From Mnemiopsis leidyi (lineage: Eukaryota; Ctenophora; Tentaculata; Lobata; Bolinopsidae): a stretch of DNA of 40,293 nucleotides. The stretch spans positions 65,373-105,665 of the forward strand of contig JH153500.1 of NCBI GenBank assembly GCA_000226015.1. Direction: 5' to 3'. Below, one piece after another: positions 22,845 through 32,321 of this stretch. A program made the translations under genes and the position numbers. Numbering within the stretch: the first letter of the stretch is position 1; each line of letters opens with the position of its first letter. The notes below the pieces were generated by a model. It saw only the letters and a list, made by a program, of their open reading frames with translations. It was not told the origin of the DNA and did no database searches.

Positions 22845-24628
22845 AAAATGAATGCGAAGACTGTAATTTTCATGGCAAATTGCCGAGTGCTAACCTTTAT
22901 TTGGATTTTTCATTGACTAGACTAGCTAAATCTATAGTGACCAGTTTATATGCTTACATTCCTGCTGTCCATTAGACTTCTGCAGGGTTTGACACTTGAT
23001 TCTATGGACTGTGGAATTTGGTGGTCCTGTAAATGAAAATCGATGAAATTTAGCGCCTCAAAAATCTTAAATGTAATTGCGCATTTTAATGCTTTCTGGA
23101 TGATCAATTGTTTTAATTACTCAATACTATCGAAAAGAAATTTTGTCGCAATTTTATTGCCTGCTTCCTATAATACGAAGCGTTTGAATAATAATTTCAG
23201 CAATTTTAAACCCTATCATTCTGAAACTCAAAATTTGAGCAATCTCATATAATTCATTCATTGTATATTCGTTTAATTCCATGGACGGCAAGGAAAAAGA
23301 CGAACCCAAATGGAGAAATTTTGTACTGATTGAAATGAAACTTTCAGAGAAAACACTCTAATTTCCTGCTCGAATCACCTCACTGATTTTACAAATTAAA
23401 TTAGGTTAGTTACTCGGCGGAGGCGACTTTCCCAGCTGGAACTATCATTTCATTACCATGTTGGCTTTAGCCACGAACTACGACACCTTAGAACTCTATT
23501 GCCCTTTTTGAGGTGGCTAGTCTTTGTTTTAACTTTGGATTTTTTAAGTGCCTCTTCTGTTACCGAGGAAAGAAAACGAATTAGATTGCGCATGAGGGGG
23601 AGGCCGCCAGAGTTTAATTAAATGCAAAAAGCACGATCACGTTTTCAGAAAACGTAAAAATTTAATGGTTTCATTTGCTTTAACGGACATATTTTGTTAA
23701 AATTGCATTTCAGTGCTGTTTATTGTAAGCGTTGATAACCGAGAAAGTATGAACTACTGGACTAGAAATAAGGGCATTAAATTCAGTTACCAGACCGCCA
23801 TTTTTCTTAGATCTAGAATCTTTCCTAATCAGTCTCGGTTTTAAACTCTGGAAGTGTGTGTCACTTATTATTGATCACATCCATTATTTTGAAGGCTATA
23901 ACTTATTTCTGTACTAATACCTCTTTTTATTCCTCTTACTGGTAGAAATTAAATGCCCATTTTACCATAAGCAAACTTCGACACGTTCAAATATGCAGCA
24001 AACCACTTGACTGGCTGACTTATAACCAAATAAACATTAATCCCATGATACCATTGTCGATTGCAGTTACCTACATTTAACTTATACTGAAGATCCGCAT
24101 AAAACACCACGTGCTCACGATTCTAGATATATCTAGATATATATCTAGATATATCTAGATATATATCTAGATATATATCTAGGTATATACATACAGAACC
24201 GCAGCCAACAAACAGGTGTCACAAAAGTAATTGTCAATTCTGACAGCACTAGTTCTGACTTGGACACTTCTATCATGGTCTACTAGGGAGACTACACTAG
24301 TAGCAGCTGACCCAGCCCTCGAGGCTCGAGCAGCTGACAACATGAGAAGAGCTAGCTAGCAGCTGGCCCGATAACGATTATCAGATAACGAAGTTTGCCG
24401 GTCAATTGCCCCACTAGACGTCCAGTAGTACGGGTCAACACGCCTATCTTGTATTTGATGACGTAGTTTTCGGGAGACCCTGTATTTCATTTCTTGGCAC
24501 ATGAAGTTTTACTGCTGTTTAACTTTTGTGTTGGATTAGATTTTTATCTTTTTACTGAAAGGTTTTTAAATGTATAGCCACGCCCTGTTCGTGATTTCAA
24601 AGAATTCTAAATGAGGTGACCACTAACC
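22845..24628. other. Intergenic, crystallin-toxin gene to gene C
   Basis: AT-rich DNA without a supported exon. The open frame at 23043-23252 has no family resemblance. It includes the CTAGATATAT palindromic array and the promoter of gene C, for which I see no TATA box. Confidence 0.5.
24122..24190. repeat. Palindromic TCTAGATATA array
   Basis: About seven units of TCTAGATATA, many perfectly self-complementary, could form a long hairpin or cruciform 440 bp upstream of gene C. Confidence 0.85.
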
Positions 24629-27600
24629 ATGATGGCAAAAAAGTCCTCAGTTTCACTTGTAACGTTCCCTTTACTTCTAACTCTTAGCCTCATTTCTCCG
24701 GTAAATCGAATTTTATTTCATTTGATCGGATTTCTGTAATGTTCAAAGGAGAATTTTGATTTTAATGTGGATTGATGATTTATTTAAACAATTAAAAATG
24801 AGTCCACACAACCCTCTTCTTTACAGAACTATGGGAAGCCGTATAGATTGTTTCTTATCGTATATTCTATCACTACAAAATATCAGAATACTCTAGAGGA
24901 CTTTACTGGAGAAAAAAATACTAGCAAGTTTCCTCCTCAGATATCTAGTCTTGGACAAGTAGTGGTGGTGTTTCAAACAATCTCCAACCCTGGCAGTATA
25001 CTATTTGACAATAGTACATGCAGAAATAATAAGTGTAACCTCAAAGTGAAAGTTACTTTCAACGAGCCGGACACTCACACGTAAGTTTTTGAAGGATGAA
25101 AAGAAGTTACCCACTTATCGAGTTTAATTGCATTTATATTTATCAGGATTTTGAAACTTTTAGTGGTCCCCGAAACAAAATTCCGACATTTTATTAAGGT
25201 CTTAAAAGATTTTGTAGAACTAAATAGCGCCAATGCGCATCAAATTCCATATCCGTCAGCAACGTCAATATGTGAATTAAGTCTAATAGCCTAGCTTGTA
25301 AAACTATAATTTTTTCAGCTATAAAACAGATTACATAGAACTTGAAGGAAATAAAACCCTGCCTCAAACCGGAGCCGGAGCACTTAACGACGGAGCTGGA
25401 ACCGAGTTTGATAACCCTGTCACTGTTTCTTGTCCGGCTCAGGTACAGAATTTAGCAGGTTGCACTTTAGTGAGGCAGGTTGCACTTTAGCGAGGCAGGT
25501 TGTTCTTTAGTGAGGAGAAAAATTTCAGCTAGAGGAATAGAAACTTCTTTCTAAACTGATATAATTACACCAAATTTGTAGGATGATTGAAAATCTACAC
25601 ATATAACAATAAGTCTTTTGTACTAAATAGTATATGACTTTTTTTAAAGATTTAAACATAATTTTCTTACATTTTATTCTGATCATATTTGATCACCTCA
25701 GAAAAAGCTGGAGCAGTTCGGAGTGAGTATTCAAGTTGACGACTACTCAAACTATCGGAAAGTAAAGATGGCCCGACTAGATCTTACAGAGAGTGTAACA
25801 ACCGGAGTTATCTACAACAGAAGTTTAACTGATAATGCTTTCACCATGACACTTAGTTATAAGGTTGGATGATATAGAAAACGCCTTAATCAATTTTATT
25901 TTCCAGCTTTCATACTAACCAGCAGTAAGCTCCAGCTACCAATAGTTACGGAAACTAAAAACAGTAACCAACATTATCCGATTGTTACCAATAGTAACCT
26001 ATAGCAACCAATTGTAGCAAATATCGCAACCAATAGTAACCTATAGTAACCAATAGTAACCAATAGTAACCAATACCTGCACTAGGTGATCTGTGAAGAG
26101 AACTATTACTTCGACTGTAGTTAAAAATAGTTACCGATAGTAATCGCTATAGTAACCAATAGTAACCTATAGATACCAATAGTAACCAATAGTTACCAAT
26201 ACCTGGTAGGTGATCTGTGAAGAGAACTATTACTTCGACTGTAGTGTGTTCTGTACATCACGTGACGACAATCTAGGACACTACACATGTGATCCAGTAA
26301 CAGGGGGTAAAGTGTGCATGGAAGGTTGGACTGGAGACGACTGTCTTACTAGTAAGTTTAGAACTTAGAGGGGGTTTAACCCAGCCCCCTCTTGGGTTTT
26401 TTCACTAACAGTAAAAAACCCAATCTTTGAAAGCACCCCCATGAAGTAGGGTTTACAATGACCCATCTAGTAAAACACTCACTAAATGCGATGACATCCA
26501 AGCTACAGAATCAGTAAGACTGGTTGCATTCTATGTTAGCTCCCTAAAAAGGAGAATGTAAGAATCAAGTGTAATTAACAACGTGTAATTTCCAGAAACG
26601 TGTACATCAGATCTGTCTATAACTGGCGGGCATGTAACCAGCACTGTGTTACAAACATACAAAGTAGACGACACTGTAACTGTAGAGTGCGATGATGGGT
26701 TTGAACTAAACTCTAGCCTCCAGAGTAATGTTATCACATGTCTTGATACTGGAGACTGGAGTTTTGACGATTTCGATAATATTTGTACAGAAAGTTAGTA
26801 AACTTTTCACAATTGTTTTGTCGTGATTTATAGATTTGGTTGCATGCTTTGTTGCAATTTCTTAAGAGAAGAAGAGGGAAAATATCAAACAAATTGTTTG
26901 TGCTCGTTTGATTATTAAATTTCCAAAAACAAAGAACGTAAGTTAAAAACCTGAACTTTATTAAAACCTTTAACAAAACCTGAACTTTATTAAAGACTAA
27001 AACTCCCGCAGAAGTGAAGTGCAGCTCTACATTGAACATAACATCTGGAAGTGTAACAAGTACCCTACAAACTACATACTATGTACACGACACTGTAACT
27101 GTAGAGTGCGATGATGGGTTTGAACTAAACTCTAGCCTCCAGAGTAATGTTATCACATGTCTTGATACTGGGAACTGGAGTTTTAACGATTTCGATAATA
27201 TTTGTGGAGAGATTCAGGGTAATATATATTTAGTGTTTATGAGTGTTACTCAAATATGGTTCGGTGGTTTTTGTCTCCAACCTATCAGCAGTATCCGTTC
27301 TCTTATACATGCTAGTTCCACATCTTCAAACACTTGACATTATCTATTGAATTATTGATGACTGTTCAACAACTTAACAAGTTCCGCTTTAGCTGTACAT
27401 GTAGAACAAGAAACTCGTCAGTGAAAGAGTAGATCTAGATTTCCCTTTGCACCTCTACTCCCCAGGTTGCTCAGCAATAAACTCTCCCCACCTCCTGACC
27501 AATACAACAGCTAACACAGCTCTAGGACCCGGACAAGTTGTCAGACTGACTTGTGAAGCAGGTTAGCACCGTAATCTTGTAACACTTTGTACTTTTTTGT

Positions 27601-28914
27601 ATTTTTTTTTCTTTTTTTCATTATTGTACTTGTAATACATTGTGCTTTTTTTGTATTTTTTTCTTTTTATCATTATTGTACTCATTTGGTATTTTTTTGT
27701 ACTTAACTGTACTTATTTGGAATTTTTGTGTTTTTTGTACATTTCTGGATGTTTTCTAAATTAGAATTCCAAGAGAAACAATAATGCAAAGATACTTTTT
27801 GCATGTTTTGGTTTGCCTTTTCTGAGAGATGAGATCACTACAAGAAACTGAAGCTCATGGCCACCCCAGGTTACGTACTGTTGCAGGCAGACAACTCCAC
27901 CACAACTACTTATCTGGATGTGACATGTCAAGAAGGAGGTGCTTGGCAGCCTCACCTTCCCTCCTGTCAACAAGGTGGGTCTAAACAATCAGGTGTACAT
28001 ATCTAATAATCAGGTTATGTATGTTAGGTGTGATAAGGGGCTTCTTTGTGAAGTACTCAAGCTAGACATAAATGCGTCATGGACCGGAACTTTTTCAATA
28101 AGTCACTTTAGGTCACTGATAATTGTATTTTGTTTCATTTTGACATTTTTTTCATGAAATCATGTATTCCGAAAATACCAAGAATTCAAACCTGAACTTC
28201 AACTTAACCCTAACCCCAAACCTCCACAGCTGACCAGGTCTGTGCTGGGTGTTCCAAACTACGAGATCCAACAGAAGGAACCCTCAGTTACAGCTCGCGA
28301 AACGCTTGCGGAGAACCTAGCACAGGCTCCACAGTGAGAGCTAACTGTAACCAAGGTTACGTGCTGATAGAGTTCTATCAGGGGTTGACTTGTACAGAGA
28401 GCGGAGAGTGGGCTGATGGGTCGGGAAACTTAGTTGAGGAGGGACCCAGACATCTCATTGACTGCATTGCTTCGGGTAAAATAAGAACATTCTTGGAAAC
28501 TTTCGCCGAATCTGATCCTTGTTTTGTTTCATGAAATTATCATACTTAAAAATCTTCCGATAAATAAAATGTTCACAAAATTACCCAGGCGAGACCGAGG
28601 CAGAGCGTATAGAAGAAAGCCTGTCTCAGACATTAGGGCAGGGAGCTCTCATAGTGGCGGGAATCACCCTCCTTGCATTCTCCACCTTCATCTCAGTCTA
28701 CTGCTTTGTACACCAGAGACAGAAGAAGAAAACGAGGGTATCACCCAGAGGAAAGCTTAACGGGAATGGGGGGAAGGGTACAGTTAAAAGTGCGGGTATC
28801 GGACAAGTAGAGAGAGGGTTGAATGTCTCACCAGTTGAGGCTGAGAGAGATCTTAATTCAGCGGCTTACGTCAATCAGGGATTTGTTTGTGACGAATTTG
28901 ACTATGATTTTTAG
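24629..28914 (+). CDS. Gene C: Delta-like MNNL-DSL protein with four sushi domains and one membrane helix
   Basis: Eleven exons join in phase into 605 aa: 24629-24700, 24941-25080, 25319-25442, 25702-25863, 26210-26351, 26596-26793, 27012-27218, 27466-27561, 27870-27974, 28230-28475, 28589-28914. Residues 1-24 are a signal peptide. Residues 25-166 are an MNNL region very close to gene B, with the shared stretch ALNDGAGTEFDNP. Residues 167-213 are DSL: CEENYYFDCSVFC, NLGHYTCDP, GWTGDDC. Sushi domains: exon 6, exon 7 (a recent duplicate), exons 8+9 (one domain split by an intron) and exon 10 (degenerate, ending LIDCIAS as in B). The helix is about 517-538 with QRQKKK after it; the tail has a KSAGIG motif as in B (KSVGIG) and ends FDYDF. 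Two ATGs are adjacent at the start; an upstream ATG runs into a stop. Among the four genes this has the most Delta-like DSL. Inferred role as for gene B. Confidence 0.9.
25455..25515 (+). repeat. 20-bp triplet repeat after gene C exon 3
   Basis: Three tandem copies of GCAGGTTGCACTTTAGTGAG begin 13 bases past the exon 3 donor. Confidence 0.85.
25930..26250 (+). repeat. AGTAACCAAT minisatellite with a duplicated DSL-exon start (gene C)
   Basis: Many AGTAACCAAT-type 10-mers lead to a copy of the DSL exon start at about 26085-26120 (GTGATCTGTGAAGAGAACTA then TTACTTCGACTGTAG), which then hits a stop. More 10-mers follow, and then the functional acceptor and exon at 26210. The duplicated part is nearly identical to the real exon. 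Confidence 0.85.
26669..27171 (+). repeat. 84-bp identical duplication between sushi exons 6 and 7 of gene C
   Basis: Bases 26669-26752 and 27088-27171 are identical by eye, while the 5' parts of the same two exons differ. This fits a recent partial exon duplication or conversion. Confidence 0.9.
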
Positions 28915-29712
28915 CATTTTCTGGATGATTTTTATTTTAAATTTTAGGTAGGTAGTCTTAGCAATAGATTTAGAAAATATCTATATTAACTTGATTTGTA
29001 TTCTGTATTTTTAGAGTAGTTTCTAGGTTCTAGAAGTATCATAGCTACAATGGAAGATTACTTTAGACGTAAAAGTGATGTGTTCAATTAAATTTCTCTC
29101 AAAATTCAATCTTGAAGCTGTTTCTACTTTTCTACTTTCCAATCACATAAATAGAAAGTCTGACCTGAGTGGCTAAAATGAGTTATTAAAAGATCATTTG
29201 TCGGTATAAGCCACCGGGGTTTGTTTTCAGTCCCGTTACAAGTTTCAGTGTACTGTTTTTACAGATCGATTTCGACGCCAAAATTATAAAAATTATAAGG
29301 GCATAAGCATCTCAAATAGACCTTTAGGATCTATCATAAAATTCCTCATTACGCCCACGCGAAGACCTCAACAAGAAATGAGAGAAGAGCCACCTGGTGA
29401 ACCTCACTATCTCTAAATAGCCCCTAAACTCAATTTATTTCCTCTAAAAATATTATCGGAATGACTGTTACCTTAACATACAACATGTCAGTAACCAGCT
29501 CTCCCTCTATGCCGTTCATTGTTGTCTGATTCCTTTATAGAACTACTTACTGACTAAGGACCCCGTGGTTTATCAGCACTTTGCTCCATTTCTAAACCAT
29601 GATTTGTGGCCCTTGTTATGCATGCCCTATCTTATCTCCATAGAAACCTCTACTGTTGCAGAGTGTTGCTCTGAGTGTTGGTCTAAATCGACTTCAACCT
29701 CAATATACCTCA
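28915..29712. other. Intergenic, gene C to gene D
   Basis: About 0.8 kb holding the gene C 3' end and the gene D promoter. No TATA box, no other exon and no strong repeat seen. Confidence 0.5.
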
Positions 29713-32321
29713 ATGAGGGTTCTCCCACTGAGGACTAAACTTCCTCTAACCTCACCCAGCCTCCTCCTTCACCTTCTGCTTCTACTTGTTCTACTCCCCT
29801 GTGTATTCAGCAACACTCTGGTTACAGTACGGTTAAACAGGTACTACAACACGGACAATCGCATGGATCGAGATGACAGGTTCTGCAACGAGGATGCATC
29901 TCCTTGTAATATTGAGTTTATAGTGAGGTTGATGGCTCCAGTGAGTTATGCGTAAGTAAACTGAGTTTTTATCAGTGTTAATTTTGCTTAGTTTTATACT
30001 CTTCTTGAATAGATATGGTTATGATCTTTTCATGATATATGATGTAGAATAAAAGTAGCTAAGTGATATGTTTGGTGTTTACTAAAAACAAAGTCCGGAG
30101 AGCTACCACTTTGTACGGAGGTTTCAATGTTGTGTCTACTACAAAATAATCCTGACATTTAACTGTCCCAGAATCAAGTTAGCTGCCCGAGAGGTGACTG
30201 AGATAACCTTCTCTGACACAATCACAGATTACGAGGGGATAGAAAAACCCAACCCCTTCCCTGGGACAGAGGAGGAACAAACGGTCACAGTGGTTAGTTT
30301 AGTGACTGGTTACCATAATACCAGACTGTAACAGTGGTTAGTTTAGTGACTGGTTACCAGACTGTAACAGTGGTTAGTTTAGTGACTGGTTACCAGACTG
30401 TAACAGTGGTTAGTTTATTGACTGGTTACCAGACTGTAACATCGGTTGGTTTAATGATTGGTTACAACAGTAACCAAACTTCCACATGTTACAATTACGA
30501 AATACGAATTATTGATAGTTACTGAATCTACAACAATTCAGGGTATCCCCTCAGTTGCCTTTGTGCTGCATCTGTGGCATGTTCAAGCCGATGGAGACGT
30601 TAAAAGAGTAGCTAGACTTTCTCATCAACGATGGTTCGACACTTGGGGACCAGAGACGGTTAATGTTACAGATGAATTGGGGCACTCTTCCATAGACTTA
30701 ACTACTACTGTAAGTAATAAAGTAGGTATGCTACTTCTGAGGCAAGTAATACTACATGTAAACATAACCAGTTAAACGAATCACTCATCATAATAACTGT
30801 TCGGCTCAAAATTGACGATAAAAAACTTGTCTTGAGAATTTAAAAACTTGAACTTTAATACGTCAACTTACTTTAACAAATTTAAAAACTTGAACTTAAA
30901 TACTTCAACTCTTTAGTTGGAATGCGCTCCTGACTTCTACCCAAGACCGATGGAAGAACAGAGTACAGATGTGTCGAACTGCACCTACTGTAAAGAAACT
31001 GAACAATACACGTGTAACCAGGAGAATGGGAGCAGGATCTGTAAGGAGGGCTGGCAAGGAGCCAACTGTGATATAGGTTGTTGTTGTTGTTATAATAACA
31101 ATTCCTGTAAGGAGGGCTGGCAAGGAGCCAACTGTGACATAGGTTGTAGTAAAGTAAGGGGCCAACTGTGATGTAGGTTGTTTGGATTTACTCACATTCT
31201 CATATGAGATTTTATTTTTCTTCAAGAAAGAGGTTCTGTATAATATCAACCACGATTTGTCTTTGATAACAGACCTTCCCAGTCATCCCAGAAAATTGTC
31301 CAGCGATAGAAGAAGCCAACTCAACCATCTCCCCGACAACCTACATAACAGACTCCCTAAACGTGGGCTACACCCTGACGTTTAGCTGTCCGGGTCCTTA
31401 TCTCTCTTATCTCTCTTCCTCTCCCTTCATGACCTGTCTGGAGTCCGGGGAGTGGAACTCTACAGTACCGTCCTGTATTCCCGTGGTGGACAATATCGAC
31501 CAGAAAATGAGCAGTGAGTTAATAGGCGTTGTTAGTTGTAAACATTATAATTGGTATCATTATTTGGAGTTTACGTTTGAATGAGACACCAGTATAAGTA
31601 TCTAAACGATTCCATGCAAGGGATTTTATCTATTCCAAAATCTATAAACATGATTAAGGGCCGGTAGCTCAATTGGTAGAGCACTCATCTAGACAATGCA
31701 GCAGTTGTCGGATCATACCCGACTCGGCACAGTGCCGGTCCAATGTCCATAAATTATACGAAATGACTTCCAGTGGAAATCGTTTCCGTTCAAATATCTG
31801 TACCGAACATATCATGTAACTTGGTTGATTCTTCGGCCCACCCACAACAACATATTAATTCACAACATATTATAATTTTTGATTGCAACTCAGGGCCATG
31901 ATGACAACATCAACGCCTTTCAAAATTTAAATTCGAGATAAGTATTGACAAGTGTCAAAACATCTCATTTTCAGGTTTAAGAAACACAGGACTTTTCATA
32001 CTCGCAGGAGTTGTGGTGACATTTGGCTCCGCTGTCACAATCATGACTTACACTATAAACTACATGGGACGTTTAAGCTCAGAACAACTTCTCAAGGCAG
32101 ACGTGATCTCTAAACAAACCAACATATCTCCTCCTCAACCACAAGATGGCAAAGGGAATAAGTCTGATTATGCGGAGGAGGATTTCCCGCCAGATTATAC
32201 TGACAAAACACACTTGGTAACAGAACGGGTAGAAATCGAGGTGGTCAAAAATGGAAGCAGTCAACAGATCAAGGTTAATCTGGACACTTCAGATCTAGGC
32301 GTGGAGGACGTAGATTTTTAG
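29713..32321 (+). CDS. Gene D: diverged MNNL-DSL protein with one sushi domain and one membrane helix
   Basis: Six exons join in phase into 422 aa: 29713-29951, 30172-30292, 30542-30721, 30917-31076, 31292-31513, 31975-32321. Residues 1-35 are a leucine-rich signal peptide; 36-180 are MNNL-like with the same exon lengths as gene A (exon 2 is 121 bp in both). Residues 181-233 are a degenerate DSL: the YY-x-DCSVFC part is replaced by a longer insert, but GWQGANCDI remains. Exon 5 is one sushi domain (four Cys plus Trp). The helix is about 313-335; the long acidic tail ends EDVDF. Uncertain points: exon 3 could end earlier at a stronger GTAAGT (30709), and exon 4 could run through an in-frame 66-bp duplication to about 31142, repeating the GWQGANC motif. 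It is the closest relative of gene A and lies in opposite orientation. Start: first in-frame ATG, directly before the signal peptide. Confidence 0.82.
30282..30475 (+). repeat. Minisatellite built from the exon 2 donor of gene D
   Basis: Four to five units of about 32 bp contain ACAGTGGTTAGTTTAGTGAC and GGTTACCAGACTGTA. The first unit starts at the end of exon 2, so each unit reproduces the exon end and donor (ACAGTG then GTTAGT). Confidence 0.85.
31041..31168 (+). repeat. 66-bp tandem duplication of the DSL exon end and donor (gene D)
   Basis: The sequence from GTAAGGAGGGCTGGCAAGGA to the ATAGGTTG junction recurs 66 bp later (31107) and again, shortened, near 31158. The period is a multiple of three, so the second copy stays in frame. 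Confidence 0.85.
31318..31570 (+). repeat. 253-bp tract shared with gene A (copy in gene D)
   Basis: Partner of 2860-3112 in inverted orientation, 28 kb away. It covers most of the sushi exon and the start of the next intron. Confidence 0.9.
31658..31730 (+). mobile_element. tRNA-like element in gene D intron 5
   Basis: A perfect A box (TAGCTCAATTGG), a sound D arm and a perfect 5-bp T stem (GTCGG/CCGAC) are present, and six of seven acceptor pairs can form. The B box is altered and the anticodon stem does not pair. It is a tRNA pseudogene or SINE head rather than a gene. Confidence 0.5.

Noticed and set aside
22124-22873. Minus-strand open frames across the crystallin-aerolysin gene
   Set aside because: Shadows of the plus-strand coding sequence.
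30709-30721. Earlier donor GTAAGT for gene D exon 3
   Set aside because: Phase would also fit, but the paralogues end four residues later at the position used here. Kept as an alternative only.
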